Below are positions 22,263 to 33,817 of a stretch of DNA of 64,000 bases, piece after piece. Every line of letters starts with the position of its first letter. Position 1 is the stretch's first letter. The stretch is taken from assembly GCA_031216915.1 (NCBI GenBank), contig CM062293.1:147940285-148004284 (forward strand), read 5' to 3'. This DNA is from Pictodentalium vernedei. Lineage: Eukaryota; Mollusca; Scaphopoda; Dentaliida; Dentaliidae. The notes beneath the pieces were generated by a model that ran no database searches, was not told where the DNA came from, and saw only the letters and a list, made by a program, of their open reading frames with translations. The translations under genes were made by a program, and so were the position numbers.

Positions 22263-23282
22263 ATACTTTGAACAATATATGTGTGCAAAACGGCAGATAC
22301 TAGATCGTGGTTTATGGGACTCGACATTCTCCAACTGGATAATTCAAATATCCCCAAAGCTTTACTGATCGTCCCATTGTGAATATTTTCATCTCCACAG
22401 ATAAATATCTTTCGCAGATGCATTTTTATCAAGTTCAATCAATATTTTGAACGAGTTATAGCGTTTCTCTCATCAGTTACAAGAACACTGGTACAAGTAA
22501 AAATATTGTTGTACTATTCTTAATTAAGAATTTCATTTTGATATGAAAAATGGGACGAAAAGAAAAAGTGGATTTTGAATGAGTCGCAACCGTTACAAAA
22601 TTCATGAATAGAGTTGACTGAATTCGATTCGAAATGAGATTTACCATAGTTGAAATCGAATTTAGAGAACGAGTTTTATAAATTTTGTATATAATCGTCG
22701 GAAATTTGATATCATTTTTATCACATAAGTCCACTGTTAAGAAGATGTCGCGAATTCAACCTGAAAGTTTTGGAAAAGAAGCAGCCGCTTCCAAAATATT
22801 CAAATTAAAACTACCTGGTGGTGATGGTGACGGACCATCACCTAAATTCATTATGAAAGCCTTCCACATTGAAATTACGTCACAGTACGTGACCGTTCAA
22901 CAGCTGTGGTTTATATACAAATACAACCACAGGAACTCGGCACAAGCACAGAACTCGTAAAAATTATATTTGATTATTATTTTTAACCATCCTCTTCGCC
23001 CCTTAATGGGTATATAATGCATAAAAAGTATACCAGTGTATTTATACGCCCCTTAATAGATAATAATAGATAACGAGTGTATCAATTAATATATAACAAG
23101 TGTACCAGAATATAGCTTCGATCAGTGGTATACGTATAATAATATATACCACTTTTACTAAAAAGACCAACTGACCACCTTTCTACTCGTATAAATTGGA
23201 GCCACTGGATGTGTTTCCGAATACCGGTGCCAAATGAAAGAGCAGATTATAAGCTTATCTTTGATATATCCCTTGACCGTTG
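22263..23282. other. Unassigned stretch with one weak frame
   Basis: A 91-codon frame at 22685-22960 includes KIFKLKLPGGDGDGPSPKF. It has no recognised domain, and its end overlaps the duplicated 65-bp segment, so it is not called as a gene. Confidence 0.4.
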
Positions 23283-23414
23283 CACTCTAAAATTAGTTGG
23301 GTTAAAAACTAACTCACATCAACTGGGTTGAGTTAATATGAACCCAATTGGGTTCATATTCACTCAACCCAGTTGATTTGGATTAATTTTTAACCCAACT
23401 GATTTTAGAGAGTG
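23283..23414. mobile_element. Family H palindromic MITE, copy 1
   Basis: Almost the whole 132 bp is one hairpin: CACTCTAAAATTAGTTGGGT pairs with the complement at the far end, and the centre is GAACCCAATTGGGTTC. Copies are at 53362-53487 and 54654-54787. Confidence 0.95.
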
Positions 23415-23486
23415 AACGTTCTTTGAACAATCATAATTTCTAAGAATTTCGGGAGAAAATACAAAAAACATTTACCAGCATAAAAC

Positions 23487-23833
23487 GGGGGCGCAATGGC
23501 TTAGTGGTTATAGCAAAGGACCTCAAACCGAAATGTCCACGGTTCGATCCCTGGGGTAACTGCGTTGTGTCCTTGGGCAAGACACTTAATCCCGTGGGGG
23601 CACGGTGGCGTTGTGTACTAAGACGTAATTTACGTTGATGGTGCATTAATTTTCATCAACCAATGCTAAGCTTCTAACCCCGTTTGTGCAGAGTTGGTAC
23701 GTTGGGGAGTCTGGCAGTTGCTCTCCGCTGCTCGGTGGTTCCCTCTGAGTACTCCGGCTTCCGCCACCCGGAAAACTGTCCAACACGAGGTGAACCTAAC
23801 TGTCGAAAGTGTCGTTAAAGCCCAATAAAAATA
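23487..23833 (+). mobile_element. tRNA-headed SINE, copy 2
   Basis: The head GGCTTAGTGGTTATAGC and GGTTCGATCCC differs from copy 1, but the body (CCTTGGGCAAGACACTTAAT, GTACGTTGGGGAGTCTGGC) is shared. ATAAAAC flanks both ends (23480-23486, 23834-23840). Confidence 0.9.
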
Positions 23834-23840
23834 ATAAAAC

Positions 23841-24738
23841 AAGGACAAGACGGCGAACAAAAAATAAATGACTCACAACCTGGATTTTTCAGATTTTTGA
23901 TCAGTCCAAGAGATTTCCTGTTTCGGAGATTTGTTTTTTAAAGGTGAAAAAGTAAATCGAATTGAATTCATATCTCATCACCACAAGCCTATTTTTTACA
24001 TTTTCTTGTGGTCAGTCTCTGAGGTATTTCATCATGACAGGAACTTCCATCCCCAACAATAACTGCGTACTTCCAATGGGTTGCAACTTTCTCGACACGA
24101 ATAGTAACCAATGAAAGGAGGAAGGGACTGATAGAAATTTAGGCTATGACCCAGTTATTTGTTCGTCGCTTTGTCCGTCTTCTTGTATTTTCGAGTTTTC
24201 CTCCAAACACCCCATTAAATGATTAACCCAGGTGCGCTCAGCGGTTAGATGAAAAATCGGTGTAAAACTCACAGTTTCTACTTTCACCTGACACCTGGTA
24301 TTCGGGAATACACGAAGTGATTCCAATTTGAGACGAATAGAAAGAAGGCTGGTTGATTTGTTTCAAAAAGGGGAGTCGTACACCTTGTTATATTTATATA
24401 TCTGTTACGTGGGAGAAGGGGATCGATCAAAAAGTAGTTATCAAATATCTTTTTTTACGAGTAATCAGTTTGTGTCGACTACCTTTGATACAACGAGGCA
24501 GTTTGCGTGGAAAAAATGTCATAAAAATGATAATTGTTCTTAAATGGTATTTTTTCTATAAGGCACCAGAGCAAGCTATCTGCGCAACTATAGGGTAAAC
24601 AGGAGCCAATAATATACAACTTTAACAATTGTATTTTCCATAATTGTATTTTTTAGTTATGACTTTAAATGGATTGAAATGAACTATCAGCATTTTCAAA
24701 GATGTGGCAATTCGTCAGGTGGCATATTTCCATATCTT
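23841..24738. other. Unassigned stretch
   Basis: No gene or repeat recognised; short frames near 24144-24600 lack support. Confidence 0.5.
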
Positions 24739-24987
24739 TTAACACTTTTGCTGCGGAAACGGACTATTATCACCTATTTTATGATGGTTATCTGAACGTT
24801 CTGGTACGCGCAGATCAAACCTACCATCTGATTAATTGTTGGAAAGGGCTCAAAGAGCCCTTTCCAACACTGAAGCAGATGATAGCGTTTCAAGTATGTC
24901 ATAATTTGTATGAAACTTCCCCGCATAAAGGCGTACATAGAGGTCCTCCATATATGGCTAAAGTGGGCGTGGCAGTGAAAGGGTTAA
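24739..24987. mobile_element. TTAA hairpin MITE, family E
   Basis: TTAA flanks both ends with termini CACTTTTGCTGC and, inverted, CCCTTTCACTGCC. The central hairpin is GTTGGAAAGGGCTC AAA GAGCCCTTTCCAAC at 24839-24868. Confidence 0.8.
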
Positions 24988-25925
24988 AAAGTTAATGATT
25001 CATTTTAGTCAGTTATATTAATGGATAGAAAATACAATTCTATAAAATACAATTGTAAAAGTTTTATAGTATTGGCTCCAAGTTGGTTATATAATTTACG
25101 AAAATGGGAATGATATACAATGTCTTTATTCTGTAGCGAGATCGGTTAATTTTTATTTTGTAGATAAACAGGAGAAAATTTTACTAAAAGTCTTACCGAT
25201 AAACCATTCTATATTGCGTGAAAAAAACATAAGAAGAATTAGTATCACACGAGGTTATTTGTGTAAAAAAAAAAACATCGGCGTTTGATGTTCAAATATA
25301 ACTCACCGCATCCTGTTCTTCGCTCTACAGTTCATAAAGTGAAAAATTAATTGTCTCCCCCAGTCACCCTCCCATCAAACGGAAACTTCTATTCAAACTT
25401 TTGAAGAGAGTCAATATTTTTCCTTCCAAATTTCCCCTGTACTGCTGATTCCCAGTAAGTCACCAATGTTTAAACTATGTTTTTTTTTAATTTGTCAAAG
25501 CGATACACTGCTGCTTTTAGTCGCCATGAACAGATGTGACAACAAGTAAAAACAAACTTGATAAAAGTGTGCATCATCACCATATAGCTTTGAATGTTAC
25601 TCGACCCTTTCTAAAACAAAATGTTTTCGGTAAAAATTTTAAGTAATATGGACTAGCAGCAAGGACAACAAAATATGCAAATGATTGTCAATAAACTACA
25701 GTATATCAAACAAAATGGGGACAACTGTTGTTCAGACTCGTGGTGGTAGAAATAGTTGTTAATGCCTTGAAGGCGTCGTTACCAAAACCTCAAGTTTCAC
25801 AGAGAAAGTAAATTTCTAAAAAAAAAAAAAAATAATAATAATAAAATAAAAAATAAAAAAAAAAAAACAGAGAAATACACTACAGACTTTTTTATTGTAA
25901 AATAAACTGTTAGAATGCTTTATTA
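24988..25925. other. Unassigned stretch with A-rich simple repeat
   Basis: A poly-A/(AAT)n tract lies at about 25817-25867. No gene recognised. Confidence 0.5.
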
Positions 25926-26385
25926 TTTTTGATCATTAGAATTTATTCATATGTCTTTGCTTTGTTACAATTTATTGGAGAATGCCCACAGGCACTCTCC
26001 CATAAACTATAACAAGGAAAATCCCTTCAGACTAAATACGTTCACTTCACACAGAACATGAAGCTCATCCTCAGAATATGAATTCCTTAAGCCTTTACCC
26101 AACGCAGACGATATCAAAATTTATTATTTTAAATATCATTTTTTCAAATTTTTCAAAAAATGTCAACAAAACCATATCATGTGACCCCTCTTTGGAACGA
26201 GCTCGACGAGCTCGTTCCAAAGAGGGGTCACTTGATATGGTTTTGTTGAAATTGTTTGAAAAATAATATTTTTTCAACTGCTGAATTTACATATTACGCG
26301 GGCGGATGCGGGCGATTTGTTGGGTAAAGGGTTAATCTGCAGTACCTGCACTTTAAAATAAAGCCCAAATATGGGCTTCCACTAA
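25926..26385. mobile_element. Family F hairpin MITE, copy 2, with nested MITE
   Basis: The hairpin at 25959-26018 is TACAATTTATTGGAGAATGC paired across CCACAGG. The left flank is GATCATTAGAATTTATTCAT; the right segment is ACCTGCACTTTAAAATAAAG then CCCAAATATGGGCTTCC at 26344-26382. A subfamily-B MITE has entered at a TTAA in between. Confidence 0.7.
26087..26335 (-). mobile_element. TTAA hairpin MITE, subfamily B, inverted, inside family F
   Basis: TTAA lies on both sides. It is bounded by GCCTTTACCCAACGCAGACG and GGCGATTTGTTGGGTAAAGG. The centre CCCCTCTTTGGAACGAGCTC pairs perfectly, so the variable position is T-A. Confidence 0.95.
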
Positions 26386-26407
26386 ACAAAGAGCCAAAGT
26401 GAACGTA

Positions 26408-26690
26408 AATTAGTTGCTTCAAATTGGTTTGTCACAAAAAGCCGAGTTTCCTTTTGTAACTTTTAATAAACGAAAACAACAGACAACCCTCGTGTCTGTT
26501 GTTTTCGTTTATTAAAAGTCACAAAAGAAAACTTCGTTTTATTTTTAACTGATGTCATAGGTGCTTTCTCAACAACTACGTGCTTCTTAATTGGCTCTTC
26601 CTCACTCATTTAATAATTTCAGGGGAGATAACTTTATCGAAAGTCGATCTTTATGACGAGATAAGTCAGGGATGCTAAACATTTTCAAAT
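26408..26690. mobile_element. Family G hairpin MITE, copy 1
   Basis: It has a long hairpin: CCGAGTTTCCTTTTGTAACT and TTTAATAAACGAAAACAACA on the left pair with TGTCTGTTGTTTTCGTTTAT and its continuation. The tail GATAACTTTATCGAAAGTCG matches copy 2 at 59170-59455. Confidence 0.85.
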
Positions 26691-26912
26691 ACTCAACGCC
26701 GGAAATCAAAGCTAGAGCGCGAGATCCGGGTCCCATTGTTTAATATGATAGAAAAAACTTCTGTGCAGAGCACATGTAATAGATACCGAGTATCAACAAA
26801 ATATCCAAAGGCTAAAAAATGCTTACACCTTTACAAGCCTGGAGTTGAGTGCGTTCGCCTCATATGTTCTTCCGTTGGAGTTCTGACATTGGCGGATTGG
26901 ATGTCAAGAGTC

Positions 26913-27486
26913 GTGTAACTAGGGTAGTTGTTTCCAATAAAGTGTTACCTACCTTAACAAGTGGACAGCGCTTCAGAAGTAACAACCACAGTTTCATAAG
27001 TCTTCAAATGTCGTGTATTTATATTGATTTATTTATTAGGGTTTAACGACACATTAACAGCCAAGGTCATATCGTGTCGGTGACAGTTTTATGGGTGCAA
27101 GAAGCCGGAGGACCCGGAGAGAATCACCGTACAACGACGAGCAGCTGCCAGCTCCCCAACATCGTAACTCCGCACTGCAGCACAGGCAGGGTTAGATTGG
27201 TTGAGACATGCGCACCATCGACGTGCAGTACGCCTTAGTACATGGCGTCATCATCGTGTCCCAATGTGGACAATCGGGGTGAAGTGCCTTGCCCAAGGAC
27301 ACAACGCGGGAGTCCCAATCGATCACACAGACAGTCACCCATCCGGTGATCTGACGAGAACCGGTTACCGCAACGCCACCGCACCCTCCGAAGTGTCTTG
27401 TAATCCGGGTAGTTGTTTCCAATAAAGTGTTACCTATCTTAACACGTAGACAACGCTTCACAAGTAACTACTACAGTTTCGTAAAT
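26913..27486 (+). repeat. About 88-bp direct repeats flanking a SINE
   Basis: GGGTAGTTGTTTCCAATAAA and GTGTTACCTACCTTAACA at 26919-27003 recur at 27408-27486 with a few substitutions. The SINE fills the interval. Confidence 0.85.
27021..27396 (-). mobile_element. tRNA-headed SINE, copy 3, minus strand
   Basis: On the plus strand it begins with the tail complement ATTTATTTATTAGGGTTTAA and contains AAGCCGGAGGACCCGGAGAG and CCTTGCCCAAGGACACAACG. The tRNA-like head near 27320-27396 is badly eroded. Confidence 0.8.
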
Positions 27487-27587
27487 CTGGAAGAAATTCA
27501 CTTCACAATTATATCCCAAGCTTGTACTGGTTAAAGCATACCTTTGTGATAAAGGTAGATATATCTAATTCTGCTTTGAGGCAATGT

Positions 27588-27777
27588 TTAAGCCTTAACC
27601 TAACGAATCGGCTACATCCGCGCGCAAACATTTAAAAAAAATATATCACGCACGCTCTCGTTCTAATGAGCGGTCACGTGATATGGTTTTGTTGAATTTT
27701 GTTTTGAAAAATTTGGAAAACAACCCAACGATTAAAATAGTGAAAGTTCATATCCTGTGCGTTGGGTAAAGGGTTAA
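27588..27777 (+). mobile_element. TTAA hairpin MITE, subfamily B, internally deleted
   Basis: It runs from TTAAGCCTTAACCTAACGAA to GCGTTGGGTAAAGGGTTAA. Part of the left arm and left half of the palindrome are gone; only GCTCTCGTTCTAATGAGCGG remains of the centre. Confidence 0.85.
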
Positions 27778-27918
27778 TATAGCCAATAGTAAGGCTTCAT
27801 GATATTGTTGTAATAGAAAATTACTCTCATATAGGTTAACAGTTAATCGGAGGTTATAAAGAAATTTATAATAATTGTATTATTAATGATTCTGAAGAGT
27901 CTGTCTCAACAACTTTTC

Positions 27919-28172
27919 TTACCCTTTACCTAACGTAACGGCCAAAACCGGCCAGCGCTATTCTCAAAAATCGCCAATTAATTTTTATTATTTTTTTCAT
28001 TTTTTTTTCTCAAAAACATAGGTTATGACCCCTCGTTGGAACGAGCTCGTCGAGCTCGTTCCAACGAGGGGTCATAACCTATGTTTTGGAGACAAAAAAT
28101 GAAAAAAATTGAATTATTCAAGAATTATTTTTTGCAAGTGTCGTCTGCTTTTCATGTTAGGTAAAGGGTTAA
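27919..28172 (+). mobile_element. TTAA hairpin MITE, subfamily A
   Basis: CCCTTTACCTAACGTAACGG starts at 27922 and the copy ends at TTAA 28169-28172. The left TTAA has lost one A. The central stem is perfect with a G-C variable position. Confidence 0.95.
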
Positions 28173-28647
28173 ATACCGTGAGGTGGCTCAGAATTTCCCG
28201 GGTTTATCGAAATCGTTACCATTCGAACAAGACTCGGTACTAAATACAGCAGCATAAAGATACAAAAGGCAATCTGGGATTTTTTTAATGTTAATTGCGA
28301 ATTGCTGATTTTCACAAAAATAGTCAAATTTCGAAAACACCATTGCTCGCTCGTGAAAACTCAGTATCAACGATGCTGACTTTAATTCTCAAAAAAGCCC
28401 CAAACCTAGGTTTTCAGCAAAGCACATGCACATCGATTGAATTTAAAAAAAAATTATCTTTCTTCGAACACTCATCCGGTAACGCCGTGCTCTAAAGAGT
28501 GATGCAGCAAAGTTGAGCAAAAACCGCATTAAACACAAAAATCGAAACAATAAAAAAAACACCACTTTTCAGTGTACAATGTATCATACTTTGTTTTGCA
28601 AGCGTTGATCGTCACCAAACAAACAAACTCTCATTGTCATTTACCAT
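28173..28647. other. Unassigned stretch
   Basis: No gene or repeat recognised. Confidence 0.5.
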
Positions 28648-28900
28648 CAAGCCTGAAAATAAGCAATCTGTCATTTGCAAAATGAAGTCCCCAGAGGGTG
28701 AATTAGCTGATGCTACTCCAAACAGAGGGCCAATTTATCCATTGGGTATCTCTTTCTGTTTAGGTTTGACACCTTGATTGAGACTGAGGCTCACAGAGGC
28801 TAAATGTAGTGATGCTACCCTGCTATGCAGGGTAGCATCATCAAATTCACCATCTGGGGACCTCATTTTGCAGATGACAGTCTGCTTATTTTCTGGCTTG
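28648..28900. mobile_element. Family I TIR MITE, copy 1
   Basis: The inverted ends CAAGCCTGAAAATAAGCA and the complement of TGCTTATTTTCTGGCTTG extend inward through GTCCCCAGAGGGTGAATT. An inner palindrome GATGCTACCCTGC/GCAGGGTAGCATC lies near 28810-28840. A second copy is at 33367-33617. Confidence 0.85.
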
Positions 28901-29186
28901 TTTACCATTAGAATATCGGTTGTGTTAACTTCTACTTACCATTTGAGAGGTGCGATATCCTGACATTTCTCTTGGATCCATGTTGTTCGGCTTTTCCGCC
29001 AATCTCTTATTTCGTGGCTCATATGGTTGTGGCGCATACGCCTCGTGAACGCCATTGCTGTGAAGTACAAATACATAAAAAACTAATGCATCCTATCCCG
29101 CGCCTACTCGCTAAAAGGGTCCCGTGCAGAGACCGACAGGCCATATCTTTTTATCTACGCCCAGCCATACTATTGTCTGGTGATGT

Positions 29187-29395
29187 ACAGTACAGCCACC
29201 GTGGAATTAGATTTCAAACACTAATTTTATGAATTATCATCAAAAAATTAATTAATGAAGGAAGCACCGGGTACAACCTGGTGCTTTATAAATTAAAATT
29301 TTACTGATGATGATTTTCATTACCTGGTAAACGCATGCGTGGACATAACTGCCCACGCATGGATTACGACCAGTGCACGGCAACTGTACTGTACA
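29187..29395. mobile_element. Family C MITE, copy 2
   Basis: TACAGTAC lies at the left and GTACTGTA at the right. The core GAAGCACCGGGT/ACCTGGTGCTT, without the 195-bp insert of copy 1, is followed by TTACCTGGTAAACGCATGCG. The left terminal repeat is shortened by deletion. Confidence 0.75.
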
Positions 29396-29722
29396 GTGTC
29401 CAAGCCTCACGGTTCGGACACTGTATCCCACCCGACAGGACTACAGATGAATCGTTCCCTCGGGAGAAATCATTTCTAAACTAGCAGGTATCAATTCCAA
29501 CAAACCATATCTCCTGTATTTTCGCGATGTGTTTTAATAGCGAGCGCGATAAAATGATCGGTATCTAGATGTCTCATTTCGAGAGTCACACTATGTAATA
29601 ATAATAAAAAAAAACATTCAACTTTTCTATCCCCGATTCTACAGAATGGCGAAATCTTCCATCATTCTGTAATATGGTTAGGTAAAGTCCATTTTCATTT
29701 CAGAGGAGCGATTATTTTGTTG
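29396..29722. other. Unassigned stretch
   Basis: No gene or repeat recognised. Confidence 0.5.
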
Positions 29723-29735
29723 ATGTAACCTGATG

Positions 29736-30112
29736 TTATTTATTTATTTATTTATTGGTGTTTAAGGTCACATACTTATGCACAATGGCTAATCGTGACC
29801 GTGACAGTTTTACGGGTGGAGGAAGCCGGAGTACCCGGAGAGAACCACCGAGCAACGACGAGCAGCTGTCAGCTCTCCAACATCGTAACTCTGAACTCTG
29901 CACCGCAGCACAGGCAGGGTTAGATTGGTTGAAGACATGCGCACCATCGACGTGCAGTACGCCCCAGTACACAGCGTCATCGTGCCCCCATGTAGGCAAG
30001 CGGGGTGAAGTGTCTTGCCCAAGGACACAACGCGGTTGTCGCAGGTGGGATTCGAACCGAGGACCTCCCGGCTTGCAGCCTGCACCACTACCAACTGAGC
30101 CACCGCGCCCCC
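29736..30112 (-). mobile_element. tRNA-headed SINE, copy 4, full length, minus strand
   Basis: It has a (TTTA)n tail, a complete body and the head GGGCGCGGTGGCTCAGTTGG with B box GGTTCGAATCC on the minus strand. Target duplication ATGTAACCTGATG is exact at 29723-29735 and 30113-30125, indicating a recent insertion. Confidence 0.95.
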
Positions 30113-30125
30113 ATGTAACCTGATG

Positions 30126-30649
30126 GCCGAATATAAAAAAAATATAATTTAATTGGCCAATACACCTCTTGGTCTTACGCTAAAATCCGCCAGATCAAGA
30201 ATTTGATCCCAGGTCAGGAAAAGATTCTTGGATAACTAAACACCCTCTGTCACAGTCACATGTGGTATAGATGTTCTGAAACTTAATAGTTAAAACTCAT
30301 AAAAATCATAGTGTGTGAGAGCTTGAAGAATTAATTGAGGGTTCTCTTTCTCCCGGAAAAGGAACGGTTTCTGTGTCAGTGGAATTCTCAAAGTAGTATT
30401 CAAGAAGACTGAATCCACATGGTGTCGTGGGGAAGGAACCCAACATTATCAGTGTTTAAATACAAAAAACACCACAAAATAAACCAAACAGAAAACAGTA
30501 ATGGCAGTTGTCGAATTTGTTCGCTAACATTCGTGAAATAGGTGAGCACAAATTAAATAACAATGTTAGCATCCAATAAACAGCATCCTGGGCGAGTGCT
30601 AGATTTTATTATTGATGTTTTAGGTTATGGTCTGCATCTATGGCTATAT
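30126..30649. other. Unassigned stretch
   Basis: No gene or repeat recognised. Confidence 0.5.
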
Positions 30650-30830
30650 CATGATCGTAACATAAGTTTAGCCAATCACTTATACCTATGCTCACCACTT
30701 CAGACGATTTTAACCTCAGGTTTACTGGGTCCCATTTTAGCAGTGAAGCAAACTTGTTTACCGCGATAAAAAAGCACTGTCGGAGTTCCCACGACGGCGA
30801 GTGCAAGAAGCCCATATTTAGGTTCTACTG
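30650..30830 (+). repeat. Dispersed repeat M, copy 1
   Basis: Contains GGTCCCATTTTAGCAGTGAA, CAAACTTGTTTACC and AAAAGCACTGTCGGAGTTCC. Related segments are at 32405-32560 and 34366-34446. Confidence 0.6.
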
Positions 30831-30991
30831 AAAAGTGCTAAAACCATGTTTGAAAGGCTTCATATTCAGTGCACGTACTTTCAAATCAGTTAAAATCGAA
30901 CATACTTTGGTTATATGAATTTATCTTGTTACATTTTACTAGCTTGTGCCCATAAATAATCTCCAGGTAAATGTACCACCAGAAACTCATA

Positions 30992-31224
30992 TTAACCCTC
31001 GACCTAACGTGACGACAATATTTAGCCAGCGCCATTCACAAACTCCAGCGTTCAAATTTTATTATGCTTTCAATTTTGGGCTCAAAAACATAGCTTATAA
31101 CCATCACTGGAAATAACTCGTTGGGCTCGTTCCAATGAGTGGACGTAAGCTATGTGTTTGCGCTAAAATGAAAATATTTAGATATTCGCGAATTTGTTTT
31201 GCAAGTGTCGTCTGATATTCGTGT
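30992..31224 (+). mobile_element. TTAA hairpin MITE, subfamily A, decayed
   Basis: CCCTCGACCTAACGTGACGA leads into a strongly mutated A copy with centre CTCGTTGGGCTCGTTCC. The right end stops at GTCGTCTGATATTCGTG and runs straight into the TTA-rich tail of the next SINE. Confidence 0.75.
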
Positions 31225-31612
31225 TATTATTATTATATTTATTATTAGGTTTTAACGACACTTTCGACAGTCGGGATCACATCGTGTCGGGCAGTAAAAA
31301 AAACAACCTCGATAGCAGCGTGTTTATCAGTAGTGAAATGGCTATTGTTGGCCTTGATTTGTTTATTTATTTATTTATTTATTGGCGTTTAAGGTCACAT
31401 ATTTCTGCACAATGGCTAATCATGACCACGACAGTTTTACGGGTGGAGGAAGCCGGAGTACCCGAAGAGAACCACCGAGCAACTGTAAGAATCCCCAACG
31501 TACTGACTCCGCACAAACAGGGTTAGCATTGATTGGCTGAAGGCATGTGCCCCATCGACGAGCAGTAAGCCTTAGTACACGGCGCCACCCACGGCTGTTC
31601 GTGCAAGATTAA
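31225..31612 (-). mobile_element. SINE copy 5: two minus-strand pieces
   Basis: A tail fragment (31225-31305; GGTTTTAACGACACTTTCGA) is followed at 31357 by a second tail (TTTATTTATTTATTGGCG) and body up to about 31612. The tRNA-like head is missing from both. Confidence 0.8.
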
Positions 31613-32332
31613 GGGTGACTGAATTTTGATTATCAAAAGAAACCCAACACCCTGGATTAACAAATGAACAAACGAACAGGCTTTTCTTGATAACACACAC
31701 GTTCATAATAACCTAAAGTGATATGAGACTATAAGATATATACATAATACATGTACTTACAATATTTAATACCTTTTTGAGTTTTGACTCATTTTGGCAT
31801 ATTTTTGAGAACAGTTGCAGTTAATAGCTAAGCGAAGAAAACAGGTTGGTGTCAGCTAGTAGGTAAGTGAGTAAATCTTTATTGACATATGCTGTGTGAT
31901 GTATCATTAGGTGGACAATTACATTTTCAAAAACATTGAGCCAATTTGGCCAAAATGCCACGTCTATATTTACAGAAATATGTAGTACACCGCCCCCACC
32001 CCAATCTCTCTCTCAAGATTAACAAAACATGGTTGGTTAAACTGTTTCTTGAAGTGCATACAGGGTGATAAACAGTGGATAAACACCGCATGTTTCCTTA
32101 CTCGCCTGTCCGTCCAGTGGAAACCCGAGAACCCAAACAGGCAAACAAATAGTTGATCAACCTCTGTAGAGTGGAGTACCTGGTGGTACATGAACTGTAT
32201 ATTTGCCTTTTGACACCTGCGGTTCCCAACAGAAAGAAAGTGAAGACATAGTCCCTCATGACTCAAATGCAGAAGGGGAGCTCGGACTTTTAATATTTTT
32301 AACCCTTCAACCAAAGCACATGATATCTAATT
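31613..32332. other. Unassigned stretch
   Basis: A 114-codon minus-strand frame at 31970-32314 has no recognised domain. No repeat recognised. Confidence 0.45.
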
Positions 32333-32400
32333 GTTATATTTATTTATTAATGTTTAAGGTCGAATATTTCTGCACAATGGCTAAGCGTGGCCGCAACATG
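32333..32400 (-). mobile_element. SINE copy 6: 3' tail fragment
   Basis: TTTATTTATTAATGTTTAAG then GCACAATGGCTAAGCGTGGC matches only the last 65 bp of the SINE, as expected of a severely 5'-truncated insertion. Confidence 0.8.
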
Positions 32401-32404
32401 GAGA

Positions 32405-32560
32405 TAAAATAAAGTTTAGTCAATCGTTTATAACCATGCTGCCCATTTTAGAGAACTTCCACTCCAAGCATTAGAGACTTGGTTCTGTTTTACCAGTAAA
32501 ACAGAGCTTGTTTGCCATAGAAAACAAGCACTGTTTCACCTCCCGGGATTCCCACGGAAA
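32405..32560 (+). repeat. Dispersed repeat M, copy 2
   Basis: TTTAGTCAATCGTTTATAAC, TTTTACCAGTAAAACAGAGC and AACAAGCACTGTTTCACC match copies 1 and 3. Confidence 0.6.
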
Positions 32561-33088
32561 GGGGGGTGGGGGTAGGGTATCAAAATTTAATATTTTAAAT
32601 ATCATTTTTTCAACTGGAAATTATGTTAACATATAGTGTAATCACGTTCACTAAATGGGGTCAACTTATTAATATTATATGCAGGAATTGTTAGTACATG
32701 TACCGTTAGTGTAGTGCACAATATCCTCATTCATGTTTTTTTCCAAAAATAGTTTTTAATACTCCTAAAGAACAAATTCATAGGTCTTGCTGCGGCATAG
32801 ATACTTGGGAGATGAGAGAAGGGAGTGAACGTTGTCTCTGAAAGTTTGCTTGCTGGCTGGCCGGAGAAATGGACGTAAATAATTGCAAGGTACCAATTTA
32901 TGTCAACAAGATTGCGTCTTTATCCATTTTCCCAACTTTCTCATGTCAGGTGAAAAAATACCCCTACTTGGTACGATGCTATGCATCACCCTTTTCTGTC
33001 GGAGATTTTATGGACTCGCCCAACCAAAAAACGGCTCCAATTGTTAGTTTACAGCACTCTGTACATCATTCAGTAAATCCGGATTCTA
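32561..33088. other. Unassigned stretch with a weak plus-strand frame
   Basis: A 130-codon frame begins at 32869, but its second half runs through the MITE at 33093-33297. Only about 70 residues could be host sequence and none are recognisable. Confidence 0.4.
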
Positions 33089-33301
33089 TTAACCCTTTAA
33101 CTCGGATGGTATATTCCATGTCCATGCCTTGGAAGCGTCCATATTCGTTATTTTGGGGTAGGCGAATTAATATTTTCAACGTGCAGCCCCAAATATTAAC
33201 CGGTCTGCCTCACACATTTAATAGGCAACCATTCACTATATTAAATTTGGACGTTGTATGATCCTGAATCGAACAGCGGGCTTTTCGGTTCAAAGAATTA
33301 A
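33089..33301 (+). mobile_element. TTAA MITE, family N, copy 1
   Basis: TTAA flanks both ends with CCCTTTAACTCGGATGGTAT on the left and GGGCTTTTCGGTTCAAAGAA on the right, the right terminus being a loose inverted match (TTCTTTGAACCG). A second copy is at 44075-44299. Confidence 0.75.
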
Positions 33302-33366
33302 AAATCTGCTTGATTTTAAATTTTGTTGGTCAATCTCTAAAGCATAAGTGAAAAACTGTGTCTAAC

Positions 33367-33617
33367 CAAGCCAGAAAATAAGCAGACTGTCATCTCCAAA
33401 TGAGGTCCCCAGAGGGTGAATTTAGAGATACTACTCTGCATAGCAGGGTGGCATAACTAAATTTACCCTCTGTGAACCTCAGTCTGAATCAGGGTCTTAA
33501 AACTAAACAGAAAGAGGTACCCAGAGGATAAATTGTCCCACAGTATGGGATAGCATCATCAAATTCACCATCTGGGAACCTCATTCTGCAAATGTCAGAC
33601 TACTTATTTTCAGGCCT
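33367..33617. mobile_element. Family I TIR MITE, copy 2
   Basis: Termini CAAGCCAGAAAATAAGCAGA and, inverted, CAGGCCTGAAAATAAGTAGT. It is in the opposite internal orientation to copy 1; the palindrome piece ACTCTGCATAGCAGGGT is near 33434. Confidence 0.85.
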
Positions 33618-33817
33618 GTGTCCAACTCTTCCAGATAAGAAAAACGTACCACCAGGCTTTAGTACTCTGCTAGACGAGACGAACTGGTATTGTCTTTTCT
33701 CTGTTTTTCCTCTTTCTCTCTCTCTCTCTCTGTGGGTGGGGTTGGAAGGGACTTCCACAAACAACTGAATTTACGCCCTTGGTGATATCGTAAAATCGTG
33801 AATAGTTTGCAAGCAGG

